A DNA stretch of 39,843 nucleotides from CAYQCE01 sp964415885 (lineage in GTDB: Bacteria; Zixibacteria; MSB-5A5; JAABVY01; JAHJOQ01), in assembly GCA_964415885.1 (NCBI GenBank), contig CAYQCE010000029.1, forward strand, positions 1-39,843, given 5' to 3'. The position numbers and the translations under genes are program-made. The stretch's first letter is position 1; each line of letters begins with the position of its first letter. The notes under the pieces were generated by a model. The model ran no database searches. It was given only the letters and a program-made list of their open reading frames with translations, and was not told the DNA's origin. Positions 14,348 through 23,415 of this stretch are shown one piece after another.

Positions 14348-16041
14348 ACCTCCTCCTCGGCTATATTCCGAATGCGGCTGAGTTGAGCTCTCAATCTATC
14401 GCTATCGACGTTGTATCTTCCCAGAACGGTGGACGCCACCTCTGCGGCGGCCTCGCGTTCGGCGGGTATGACCATGTTTGCGCCGGCTTCGAGCAGCGGC
14501 ACGGTATCGAGAAGGTATCTCGTCCGAGCGATGATGTAGGTGTCGGGCGCTATCTCTCTCGCAGATCTGATCGCCTTCTCGAGCGCAGTCGGATCGTTAA
14601 TCGCAACGACGAACTCTCGAGCCCTCTCGATTCCGAGCTTGTGCAGTACCTCGGGGCTTGTTATATCCCCGAAATACGCCCTGCGGCCTTCCGACCGTGC
14701 CTTCTTGACGTTATCGATATTCAGCTCGCCGATAAGGTATGGTACCCCGCATTCATCGAGCGATTTCGCGAGTTCGGCTCCGGCGAATCCGTAACCGCCA
14801 ATGATAACATGATCCGTTAGCGGTCGGTTGTCCTGCTCGGCCTCGTCTGCTGTTTCGACATCAAGGAACCGCATCAAAGTCTTCATACGCCCGACGCCCG
14901 CCGCAATCGTGGGCGCGGCGAGATACAGGAACGGAGTAATGAGCATGCTCAGGATCGCTGCGGTCAGAAGATTGCCTCCGAACGGTTCCGGCAACAAGCC
15001 GGTGCTGTCCGCAGCCCGTTTCAGGACGAGCGAGAATTCGCCGACCTGTGTGAGCGAGACTGCCGCGAGCGCGCTGATCGCGATTGGGAGTCGCATTATC
15101 AGACCGGTGGCGAGCACGATTATGAACTTGCCGACGAGTATCAGCCCGAGGATCATCAACACATCCGGGATGTACTCGATCACCTGATTGGTTTTGAGCA
15201 GCATTCCAACCGACACAAAAAACAGGCTCGTGAACACATCACGGAATGGGATCAAATCGGCGAGTGCTTGATGGCGGTATTCGCTGCTCGCCACTACTAT
15301 CCCCGCAAGGAATGCTCCGAGCGCGAGCGACACGCCTGATGCCGAGATCATCCACGCGGTTCCCATGCATATCAGAAGCACGGTAAGCACGAACAGATTC
15401 CGCTGGCGGGTTCGTGCGATGAACCTGAGCGCGCGGGGCAGAACCATCCGCGCCGCGACCAGGACGGCCGTGATTATGACGAGAGACTTGAAGAGTGCGA
15501 ATAGTATGTTGCCGCCCTCGCCCGTGCTCGCGAGGAACGGGATGAGGAGCATCATCGGAACGACGGCGAGATCCTGAAAGACGAGTATACCGAGCGTCAA
15601 TCTTCCGTGCGGCGCATCGATCTCACCTCGTTCATCGAGACCGCGCAGCACGATTGCAGTGGAGGAAAGCGATACGAGGAATCCCACGAACAGAGCGGTG
15701 GCAGCCGGGAAACCGAATGCAATGCAGAGTCCGAGTGCTGCAGCGGTCGTCAGGCTTACCTGAAGGAACCCGCCTCTCAGGATCGGCCACCACAATCGCT
15801 TGAGCTTATCGAGCGAAATCTCCAAACCAATTCCGAAAAGGAGTAACGCCACGCCAATCTCGGCGAGCAGCTCGACCTGGTGAACATCGCCGATCAACCC
15901 GAGAACATCCGGACCGACTATGATGCCTGATATGATGAAACCCGCGATGTTCGGTATTCCCGCACGATACAGCACCGCCACTACGAATACCGCTACCCCG
16001 AGAACGACCACAAGATCTTTTAGAAGTGAAAGCTGTTCCAT
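14344..16041 (-). CDS. CPA2-family monovalent cation/proton antiporter with RCK domain
   Basis: This 565-residue inner-membrane protein has about 12 transmembrane segments in residues 1-380. Family motifs are IAGFIISGIIVGP, LLLFGIGLEISLDKL, LSSTAIVLRGL, GILVFQDLAVVPMML, and SLALGAFLAGIVVASSEYRHQ. A cytosolic RCK/TrkA-N domain follows (about 405-525: HVIIGGYGFAGAELAKSL, GDITSPEVLHKLG) and binds NAD(H)-type nucleotides in relatives such as KefB/KefC and YbaL. It probably exports K+ or Na+ in exchange for H+, gated through the RCK domain. It lies 8 nt after a methyltransferase gene and is likely cotranscribed with it. Ion specificity is not visible. Confidence 0.92.
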   Translation of the reverse strand: MEQLSLLKDLVVVLGVAVFVVAVLYRAGIPNIAGFIISGIIVGPDVLGLIGDVHQVELLAEIGVALLLFGIGLEISLDKLKRLWWPILRGGFLQVSLTTAAALGLCIAFGFPAATALFVGFLVSLSSTAIVLRGLDERGEIDAPHGRLTLGILVFQDLAVVPMMLLIPFLASTGEGGNILFALFKSLVIITAVLVAARMVLPRALRFIARTRQRNLFVLTVLLICMGTAWMISASGVSLALGAFLAGIVVASSEYRHQALADLIPFRDVFTSLFFVSVGMLLKTNQVIEYIPDVLMILGLILVGKFIIVLATGLIMRLPIAISALAAVSLTQVGEFSLVLKRAADSTGLLPEPFGGNLLTAAILSMLITPFLYLAAPTIAAGVGRMKTLMRFLDVETADEAEQDNRPLTDHVIIGGYGFAGAELAKSLDECGVPYLIGELNIDNVKKARSEGRRAYFGDITSPEVLHKLGIERAREFVVAINDPTALEKAIRSAREIAPDTYIIARTRYLLDTVPLLEAGANMVIPAEREAAAEVASTVLGRYNVDSDRLRAQLSRIRNIAEEEV

Positions 16042-16049
16042 TTACATTA

Positions 16050-16796
16050 TCATCGCTTCCTGCAGAATACCAGCGCTCGAGTAGTCCTGCTGTCTGCCTT
16101 CTCCTTGCTCAGGCAATTATAAAAATTCAAATCATAAAATCCAGAAGACTTTAGCAGCTCCCGAAGTTCCGTGAATGTGTGGCCTTTCTCATGAATCACT
16201 ACGGATGATCTGCGGAACAGACCGTTGTCTTTCCTCTCGAATAACTCGATCTTCACGCGCGCCGTCCGAGCGTGCGAGTCGAAGTCGCTGCTCCAGCAGG
16301 AGTGGGAATCCCTGGTCTTCCGGTGGAAAGCGGAATCGCTCCAGATCTTGCGAAGACCAAACACCGTGTTGACATCGAAGATGAATGCTCCGCCCTGTCT
16401 TAGCGAATCCGAAACAGAGTCGAACGCCTTTGCCAGCCGATTTGTAGTCATTATGTGGTTAATACTGTCGAACAAACACAATGCGATATCATACTCCGCT
16501 TTGCCCGCGAAGTCTGCGATTCTGCATTGCTCGAATTGAATCCTCCGCTTCCGTCGTCCCTGCTTTCTCCGGGCAACACTCAGCATTTCGATCGATTCAT
16601 CCACTCCGATGACATCATAGCCGAGTCTGCACAATTCCAGCGCTGCCGATCCGGTGCCACAGGCGAATTCCACGATCCGAGATCCCTTTATCCGATGCCG
16701 CCGGAGAAGCATGATGATAAACGGAATCAACCTTACAGAGAAATCATCCATTCGCCAGTCGTCGTAAAACCGGGCTATGGCGTCGTAGTTGCTCAT
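16050..16796 (-). CDS. SAM-dependent methyltransferase (class I)
   Basis: This is a 248-residue cytosolic protein. Motif I is VEFACGTGSAALEL (about 43-56), followed by DVIGVDESIEMLSVA, the post-I region binding the ribose, and DIALCLFDSINHIM (motif II). The N-terminus (YDAIARFYDDW) matches the Methyltransf_25/11-type small-molecule group. No nucleic-acid-binding extension is present. The substrate is unknown. ATG 16796 is used; a GTG two codons earlier is possible, and the ribosome site is weak (gggg). It lies directly upstream of the antiporter gene, with 8 nt between. Confidence 0.85.
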   Translation of the reverse strand: MSNYDAIARFYDDWRMDDFSVRLIPFIIMLLRRHRIKGSRIVEFACGTGSAALELCRLGYDVIGVDESIEMLSVARRKQGRRKRRIQFEQCRIADFAGKAEYDIALCLFDSINHIMTTNRLAKAFDSVSDSLRQGGAFIFDVNTVFGLRKIWSDSAFHRKTRDSHSCWSSDFDSHARTARVKIELFERKDNGLFRRSSVVIHEKGHTFTELRELLKSSGFYDLNFYNCLSKEKADSRTTRALVFCRKR

Positions 16797-16853
16797 CCCC
16801 ACTGTGCAAGTCTTTCTCCCACGCTCAAGATTGTGTTGATGTGACCTATGTCA

Positions 16854-16889
16854 ATAAAAACAGCCTCCCGACGAGAGGTCGAGAGGCTG
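16854..16889 (-). terminator. Rho-independent terminator after the outer-membrane protein gene
   Basis: Stem cagcctc/gaggctg with extra pairing inside; on the minus strand it is followed by TTTTTATTG. It lies about 25 nt beyond the stop of the 1043-residue gene. Confidence 0.85.
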
Positions 16890-16914
16890 GTCGTCAATAT
16901 TCTTTTGGTGCGGG

Positions 16915-19900
16915 TTAGAACTCGGCGCCGAGTGAGAGATAGTATTTCGGGCTTGAGACCGTATTCAAATCGGTCTTCCAGGCATGGTCGAATTTGAATA
17001 GCATGAATCCGAGATTCGCCCGGATACCGTAACCGAATCCCGACTTGATTCCGGTCAGGCGGAATCCGTCTTCCGTAGAGGCCCCCTTGAAGAGCACGTT
17101 CTCATCCCATGCTGCGCCTACATCCAGAAATGCTGCTCCACGAAGCCGTGACATGACTATCGGCAGCGGGAATTTGACCGCGAAGTACTCGATGAACGGG
17201 AACCGGAACTCCATGTTGACCATTGCGAACTTGGAGCCTTGAATCTCGTAGTAGTTGTATCCTCTGAGCGGCGTCACAATCTTCGAGAAATAGAGATTCT
17301 CCGGCTCGTATATCTCCAGCCCCGGCAGCGGGCTGCCGATCCAATTCGATGTTCCGCCGAGGAAGTACTGCTTCGGATTCGCTCCATCCGATACACCGCC
17401 GGCGGCTCTTAGTGCGATGCCGTACCTTTCGGCAATAGGATGGTATCGTCGGAAATCGAACTGCAGCGCCCAGTAATCAAGCGCATCGGTGAAGATAGGC
17501 GCGGTCTTCTCGAAGGTCACCTTGTATCGGCGGCCATTGACCGGCCCGGTGTGACCCCAAAGTACATTATCCGTCACCCAGCCGATTTCCGCTATGCTGA
17601 TTTTGTCGTCCGAGTCGTCATACGGAGGATCGTAGTACTTTCGATCCACGAATAACTGGGTAACATCGAACTGCAAACGCGAGAATACCGAGAACGGATA
17701 CACGGCGCTTGCCATGAACCCGTAGACTCGATCGGAAAACAGCCGGTCTATCGGATCGATATAATAGTTTTTCGTGTGGAAAATCCCCAGACCCCAGTCG
17801 GTGCGCTCTGTGTTGTTCAAGTAGAACAACTGGAAGTTCGTTTGATCGATTGCGTTGACGAGATCGGTCGAAAGGAAGAACTGGTGATTGCCCAGATAAT
17901 CGGAGATCAACAGAAACGACTGTCCGCGAAGCCCGAAAAAGGTATCGTACGAGAATCCGCCGGTTACAAGGTCTGGCGTGAATTTTGTCTTGTATGGCTG
18001 AACGGGATACTCGCCCTCTTCGTTCTTGGCATAAAGTGTGTCCTTCTCACCGGCGGGAACCGGAGTGTCTTCATCCTCGCGCTCTCTGTGAAATGTGTCG
18101 TTTCGCTTTTCGGACCTGTATACAAAGTCCTCCCATGCGTCATCCGTCTCTTCGTCTTCCATCGTGAGCGGTTTCACCTGCACGCTGTCCTCGGGTGCAT
18201 CCTCTTTCTTCTTTTCGGCTTCGGTATCGACCGGCGTCATAAATGTAGTCATCTCACCAGCGAAAAAGAGAGTCTTCTCCAGACTGTCCGGGCTGGGAGC
18301 CACCGGTTTTATATCCTTCAGGAGGAAGATGTCGAATCCGGCCTTGTTGAACGAGGAGAATGCAATCTGGTCGCCCTTCGGGGACCATGACGGCGCCGCG
18401 ACATTTGTCAGCACATCGGTCACCGGTATCGGATTCAGGCTGTCGATCGACATGACATAAAGATTGTCGATGCCGTTATAATTGCCCACGTATGCTATCT
18501 TTTCTCCATCCGGCGACCATGTCGGATAGCGCTTTCTGTAGTCATCATCCGTCAGCGCAGCCATTTCACCCGTCTCGAGATCAAGGGTATAGAGATTATA
18601 GGAGCCGTACTGAAGCTCTATAACCTCCTCCGGATTCGCGGCATCCGCGCTCGGCCGGTCAGAGGCAAACGCTATCGTCTTCCCGTCCGGGCTTATAGCG
18701 GGTTCCTGATCCTCATAATAGTCGTCCGTGAGCTGTGTCAGTTTCTCGGTCTCAACATTGAACATGTACAGATCGCTCTTGCCGTTTCTTACTCCCGTGA
18801 AAATGACTCTGTTAGAGTCAGGGCCACCCCAGGTTGGCGAAAGCATCATATTGAATCCGAATGTATACTTGGCAAACACATCGCTGTTTTTGACATCCAC
18901 GAGACGGAGTGCGTCCTCACCCTTCGATTTGGAGATGAAGGCGATCGTTTTCCCGTCCGGTGACCATGACATCCCCGAAACGTACGAATGAAGCGATTCG
19001 AGATCCGCGGTACGCGAACCCTGCACGACTCGCTTGATCTCGGAGCCGTCAACCGTTGAAATGATTACAATCTCAGTGTAATCGGACCTGTCGGAGAAAA
19101 TTGCTACGCGGTCTCCGGATGGAGCGAAGGCCGGTCTCTCATTAAAATACGATCCATCTTTGGTATGATCCGTCAACTGTCGGGCGATCTCTTTCGGCTC
19201 TTTGCGCTTGGCTATCTCCGGCCAGAATACCCTTTTGCAGTATTTCTTGAATTCCTTGTCGAATTCCATCTGGTCCATACCGATTGCCTCTCGCATGGCC
19301 TTGTCCATCGTCAGCAGGACCTTACCCTTCTTAAACAGATCGCCAACCTTTTCCACGCCGTATTTCTCCGCGATGTAGAGGATCGCGAGCTGTCCCTGCT
19401 TGTATGCGAGGTATCCCCCTACATAGGCCACCGGTGGGGCGTAGTCGTTTATCGTGGCATCCCGCATGACCATGTCGGCCCAGTAGTCCCAGCCGAAACG
19501 GGATGAGTACTCGGCGTAGCCCTCCGCGAGCCAGAGCGGCATCTGGAATATCCGATTGGTAGACAGCACGGAACTCAGCGCACCACCGTAAAGCATATCG
19601 AAAGTGACGGCGTGAGTCAGTTCGTGGTGCAGTACGTGACGGAAGTCCTCATAAGAGCCGTTATATGGCATGACCATACGGTTCTTGAACACTTCCGTGA
19701 ATCCTCCCACACCCTCACCCAGAAGCTGGTTTGTGATGTTCGTCTGCTGGAATTCATTCGGCGAATTGTAGACGAATACCGGAATTCTCTTCTGGATATC
19801 ATAGTCCAACTGATCAGATATTACGACGAGCGATGATTCGAGTACTTCCGATGAGAATTTCGCTATATCATGCGAGTTCTGATAGAAGTATATATCGAAA

Positions 19901-20046
19901 TGCGGAGTCTGGAAGAATCTCCAGTGGAAGTCCTTCCATTGGACTTTGTTCTTGCCGAAATACTCTACCTGTCCGTGCGCCACAGAAACGATGGCGAGTC
20001 CGACGACCAGCGCCAAATACCCGATATTCAACATTCTCTTTATCAT
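16915..20046 (-). CDS. Outer-membrane protein: gluzincin metalloprotease, TolB-type propeller and beta-barrel
   Basis: This is a 1043-residue three-part protein. Residues 1-25 are a signal peptide (VVGLAIVSVAHG). Residues about 30-290 are a peptidase-MA-like zinc protease: HELTH at 141-145 and the third ligand E175 in LWLAEGYAEY. Residues about 295-620 are a WD40/TolB-like propeller with repeated SPDGKTIAF-type blades. An acidic linker (about 630-720, many D/E) follows. The rest is an Omp85/surface-antigen-like beta-barrel ending in LSLGAEF, a C-terminal aromatic sorting signal. Such fusions are known in FCB-group genomes, but their substrates are not. It starts 20 nt after murA, so it is probably cotranscribed with it, and ends at a strong terminator. 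A role in envelope assembly or surface proteolysis is inferred. Confidence 0.88.
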   Translation of the reverse strand: MIKRMLNIGYLALVVGLAIVSVAHGQVEYFGKNKVQWKDFHWRFFQTPHFDIYFYQNSHDIAKFSSEVLESSLVVISDQLDYDIQKRIPVFVYNSPNEFQQTNITNQLLGEGVGGFTEVFKNRMVMPYNGSYEDFRHVLHHELTHAVTFDMLYGGALSSVLSTNRIFQMPLWLAEGYAEYSSRFGWDYWADMVMRDATINDYAPPVAYVGGYLAYKQGQLAILYIAEKYGVEKVGDLFKKGKVLLTMDKAMREAIGMDQMEFDKEFKKYCKRVFWPEIAKRKEPKEIARQLTDHTKDGSYFNERPAFAPSGDRVAIFSDRSDYTEIVIISTVDGSEIKRVVQGSRTADLESLHSYVSGMSWSPDGKTIAFISKSKGEDALRLVDVKNSDVFAKYTFGFNMMLSPTWGGPDSNRVIFTGVRNGKSDLYMFNVETEKLTQLTDDYYEDQEPAISPDGKTIAFASDRPSADAANPEEVIELQYGSYNLYTLDLETGEMAALTDDDYRKRYPTWSPDGEKIAYVGNYNGIDNLYVMSIDSLNPIPVTDVLTNVAAPSWSPKGDQIAFSSFNKAGFDIFLLKDIKPVAPSPDSLEKTLFFAGEMTTFMTPVDTEAEKKKEDAPEDSVQVKPLTMEDEETDDAWEDFVYRSEKRNDTFHREREDEDTPVPAGEKDTLYAKNEEGEYPVQPYKTKFTPDLVTGGFSYDTFFGLRGQSFLLISDYLGNHQFFLSTDLVNAIDQTNFQLFYLNNTERTDWGLGIFHTKNYYIDPIDRLFSDRVYGFMASAVYPFSVFSRLQFDVTQLFVDRKYYDPPYDDSDDKISIAEIGWVTDNVLWGHTGPVNGRRYKVTFEKTAPIFTDALDYWALQFDFRRYHPIAERYGIALRAAGGVSDGANPKQYFLGGTSNWIGSPLPGLEIYEPENLYFSKIVTPLRGYNYYEIQGSKFAMVNMEFRFPFIEYFAVKFPLPIVMSRLRGAAFLDVGAAWDENVLFKGASTEDGFRLTGIKSGFGYGIRANLGFMLFKFDHAWKTDLNTVSSPKYYLSLGAEF

Positions 20047-20066
20047 TACAGACCTCTCTCTTCAAC

Positions 20067-21332
20067 CTAATTGTCGGGTACTCTCTCTATATCGACACCA
20101 ATTAGAGCCAAATCATGCTCAATTTGCTGGTAGCCTCGATCAATGTGGTAAACCCTTCGGATATGTGTTTCACCTTTGGCGCCCGTTGCTGCCGCAACGA
20201 GACCGGCTCCGGCACGGATATCGGAAGCCATCACGGTCGTGCCGTGGAGGTTGTCGATCCCTTCGATTGTGGCCTCATCCGATGATATCCGAATGTTCGC
20301 GCCCATTCGAATAAGTTCCATCGCTCCGGCGAACCTGTCCTCGAAAACCGTTTCGCGAATATGACTTACGCCATCGGCGAGCACTGCAACGGCCATGAAG
20401 GTCGGCTGCAGATCGGTTGGAAATCCCGGATATGGGAATGTCGTGATCTCGAATGATTTAGGTCGTGATCCCGCCGTCATCGTTAACTTCTCGTAGTTGG
20501 TTTCAAATGCCGCGCCCATTTCCTCGAATTTCTGGATCACAATATCCAGGTGTTCCGGTCTGCAATTCTCGAGTTCCAGTTTTCCACCGGAGGCCGAGCA
20601 GACGCACATATATGTTCCAGCTACTAGACGGTCAGGCATCACAGTATATTCAATCGATTTCAGGCTTTTTACGCCCTTAATTTCGATTGTAGGCGTTCCA
20701 GCACCCGAGATCGCGGCACCCATCTTGTTCAGCATGTTGGCGAGATCGACCACCTCCGGATCCATCGCGGCATTAACGATAGTCGTGGTACCCGAAGCCG
20801 TAACCGCGCCCACCATTATATTTTCGGTGCCTGTGTGAGACGGTCTGTCGAAACAGAACGTGCCCCCCGCGAGGCGGTCACATTCCGCCAGAACGTAACC
20901 CGCCTCTTCCACGACGGTCGCGCCGAGTCTTCGGAATCCCTTGAGATGCAGGTTCACCGGACGCTGGCCGAGGGAGCACCCGCCCGGCAGGGAAACTTTG
21001 GCCTTTCCGGTTCTCGCCAGGAGCGGACCGAGCACAAGAAACGAAGCCCGCATCTGGCGCACCAGCTCATACGGCGCAACGAAGTTTGTAATATTCTCGG
21101 CGTTTACGGATACGGTTCGCGATTTCTTGTCCCAGTCGACCTTGATCCCCAGGCTTTCGATGACCTTAATAATCGTTGCAATATCTCTCAATTCGGGCAC
21201 ATCGTGGATTACGGTCGTGCCCTTTTCGGGGAGAATCGCGGCGCATAGAATCGGCAGTACCGCATTCTTTGAGCCGGCGACTCTGATCTTTCCGTCTACT
21301 CTGTTACCGCCGCGAATTACAAGCTTGTCCAT
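20067..21332 (-). CDS. murA: UDP-N-acetylglucosamine 1-carboxyvinyltransferase
   Basis: This 421-residue enzyme transfers enolpyruvate from PEP to UDP-GlcNAc, the first committed step of peptidoglycan synthesis, in the cytosol. K22 (in AGSKNAVLPI) and the catalytic C119 (in LPGGCSLGQRPVNLH) are present, so fosfomycin sensitivity is expected rather than the Asp-type resistance. The loop RQMRASFLVLGPLLAR, the RPSHTGTENIM segment and the late DIRAGAGLVAAA motif are also typical. ATG 21332 has gagaggg upstream. The downstream outer-membrane protein gene is probably in the same transcript. Confidence 0.97.
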   Translation of the reverse strand: MDKLVIRGGNRVDGKIRVAGSKNAVLPILCAAILPEKGTTVIHDVPELRDIATIIKVIESLGIKVDWDKKSRTVSVNAENITNFVAPYELVRQMRASFLVLGPLLARTGKAKVSLPGGCSLGQRPVNLHLKGFRRLGATVVEEAGYVLAECDRLAGGTFCFDRPSHTGTENIMVGAVTASGTTTIVNAAMDPEVVDLANMLNKMGAAISGAGTPTIEIKGVKSLKSIEYTVMPDRLVAGTYMCVCSASGGKLELENCRPEHLDIVIQKFEEMGAAFETNYEKLTMTAGSRPKSFEITTFPYPGFPTDLQPTFMAVAVLADGVSHIRETVFEDRFAGAMELIRMGANIRISSDEATIEGIDNLHGTTVMASDIRAGAGLVAAATGAKGETHIRRVYHIDRGYQQIEHDLALIGVDIERVPDN

Positions 21333-21606
21333 TTGGCGCCCTCTCTGAAGTCAACCGCTTAAAGGCGACAGGTGTTCCTCGCGGGAGCGGAGGAGCCCAT
21401 CGCCTGATCCTATAGCCTGATACTGGGACACAAATCTAAATTATTGAATGACTTTTGCAAAGCTCAAAACCATCCGATCTATAATACACGCAAGCGGCCA
21501 TATTAGTCCCAATTTAGCTTAAAAAAGTACACAATCAATTCTGGCACGGGTACTTACAGATGCGCGCCGTGCACCTGTTCGCACTCGATCTGAACCTTAA
21601 ATTGAG
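21333..21606. promoter_or_regulatory. Divergent murA/secD upstream region
   Basis: No gene is seen. On the minus strand TTGCAA (21460-21455), a 16-nt spacer and TAGATT (21438-21433) make a modest murA promoter candidate about 100 nt upstream of its start. The remainder is AT-rich with no recognisable riboswitch or small RNA. Confidence 0.35.
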
Positions 21607-21634
21607 TTGACTTTTGGGCGATCTTGTTTATATT
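21607..21634 (+). promoter_or_regulatory. Promoter of secDF
   Basis: TTGACT (21607-21612), a 16-nt spacer and TATATT (21629-21634), about 50 nt before the secD start codon. Both hexamers are close to consensus. Confidence 0.65.
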
Positions 21635-21683
21635 GTCGGACTAATTTGCGTCCATATCTTTGACTCGGGAGGATTATTTCTAA

Positions 21684-23402
21684 ATGCGCAGAAATGAAAC
21701 TTTACGTATTGTCGCGATTATGATCGTGCTGATCGTGGCGGCATATTTCTTCTATCCCACTGCGAGACTCTGGCTGATGTCGCCCGAAGAACAGAAACAG
21801 ATGGCAAACACCGATCCGATCGGTCTGGAGAATCTGGAACAGTCCGCGATCAAACTCGGACTCGATCTTCAGGGTGGAATGCATATCGTTCTGAAAGTCG
21901 ACGTTACCAACATGTCCGAAGCCGAGACAGTCAACGCGCGCGACAGAGCTCTCGAGATCATACGGAATCGTGTGGACAAGTTCGGCATCTCCGAACCTCA
22001 GATCATGCCGCAGGGTGACGATTACATCGTCGTCGAACTCCCGGGTATGCAGGATGTTGAGAGGGCGCAGGAGCTTATCGGAAAGACCGCACAGCTCGAG
22101 TTCAGATTCCTCGAGACTCCCGAGAATACACGGCAGCTCGTCGAGAAGATAGACAAGATACTCGGCGAGAACCCGCTCGAGGGTTCCGGCGGGGAAAAGC
22201 CTGCCGATACAGCCGAGGCCGCTGAGATGGAAGCCAAGGCCGAGGAACTCTTCGCTGATGACGACACTGCTGAGGATACTGCGATGGCGGCCGCCGAAGA
22301 GGAGGACGCGCTTATCGATACTGCAGATACCTCCGATCTCCTCGCCGACTTCGACGACGAGCCAACTCATACCGAGTTTTCCGGTTATCTTCAGCAGGAG
22401 AGTCAGGAGTCGTTTATAGTCTTTGCCGAGGATGTTTCCCTGCTGAGAAGATATCTCGCTCTGGACCGGGTTCAGGCAATCATTCCGCACGATGTCGAAT
22501 GGATGTGGAGCACGCGCGAGCAGCCGTGGCAGGGCCGTTCGGTTAGAAGGCTGCATCTCGTCAAGGACAAGATTCAGATGACCGGTGACTGTTTGACAGC
22601 AGCGACACCGGGTTATGACGAGATGAGAAGCCCGCAGGTGAATTTCCGCCTGACCAAGGATTGCGGCTCCCAGTTTGCTCGAATAACCGGCCCGAATATC
22701 GGCAAGCCTCTGGCAATCATACTCGACGGTCAGGTCGAGTCTGCGCCGCGGATTCAGGATAGAATTCGCGATCAGGGAGTTATCAATCTTTCGCCGGGTG
22801 CAACTTTTGAGGATGCTCGCGATCTGGCGATCGTACTCCAGGCGGGTGCTCTTCCGGCGCCGGTCAACATAATGGAGAACAACGTCGTCGGACCGTCGCT
22901 CGGTAAGGACTCGGTCAGATCAGGTCTGACCGCCTCGCTCGTCGGCCTCTGTATTGTCATCATTATCATGGCCTTCTATTACAGGCTCTCCGGACTCGTT
23001 GCCGACTTTGCTATCGTATTCAATCTTTTCGTACTGCTCTCGATAATGTCGATGCTGCAGGCTACGTTGACAGTGCCGGGTATCGCGGGGATCATCCTGC
23101 TCGTGGGTATCTCAGTGGATGCTGCTGTGCTGATCTTCGAGCGAATACGTGAGGAGCTTCTGACGGGCAAGACGGTTCGGGCATCAATCGATGCGGGTTA
23201 CGACCGCGCAGCGGTCGCCATCATAGATTCGAATATCACGACTCTGATTGTAGCGTCCATTCTCTACGCATTCGGAACCGGTCCCGTGAAGGGATTCGCG
23301 ATTACTCTCTCGATCGGTATTCTGGTTTCGCTCTTCAGCGCGCTGGTGGTCACACGCACGATCTTCGAGTTCAGAAAGAGCTACAAGTCTCTGAGCATAT
23401 AA
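21684..23402 (+). CDS. secD: Protein translocase subunit SecD
   Basis: This 572-residue inner-membrane protein works with SecF and SecYEG, using the proton gradient to help pull secreted proteins across. TM1 is at about 8-24. The periplasmic P1 region starts with LGLDLQGGMHIV (58-69). Five more TM helices follow P1, with GISVDAAVLIFERIREEL in TM4. The usual motif is VDANVLIxER, so the Asn is replaced by Ala here. P1 carries an unusual acidic, Ala/Asp/Glu-rich insert at about 165-232. The frame is intact. The ribosome site is gggagga with ATG 21684. secF follows 13 nt after the stop. Confidence 0.95.
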   Translation: MRRNETLRIVAIMIVLIVAAYFFYPTARLWLMSPEEQKQMANTDPIGLENLEQSAIKLGLDLQGGMHIVLKVDVTNMSEAETVNARDRALEIIRNRVDKFGISEPQIMPQGDDYIVVELPGMQDVERAQELIGKTAQLEFRFLETPENTRQLVEKIDKILGENPLEGSGGEKPADTAEAAEMEAKAEELFADDDTAEDTAMAAAEEEDALIDTADTSDLLADFDDEPTHTEFSGYLQQESQESFIVFAEDVSLLRRYLALDRVQAIIPHDVEWMWSTREQPWQGRSVRRLHLVKDKIQMTGDCLTAATPGYDEMRSPQVNFRLTKDCGSQFARITGPNIGKPLAIILDGQVESAPRIQDRIRDQGVINLSPGATFEDARDLAIVLQAGALPAPVNIMENNVVGPSLGKDSVRSGLTASLVGLCIVIIIMAFYYRLSGLVADFAIVFNLFVLLSIMSMLQATLTVPGIAGIILLVGISVDAAVLIFERIREELLTGKTVRASIDAGYDRAAVAIIDSNITTLIVASILYAFGTGPVKGFAITLSIGILVSLFSALVVTRTIFEFRKSYKSLSI

Positions 23403-23415
23403 AGGAGCCTGTAAG

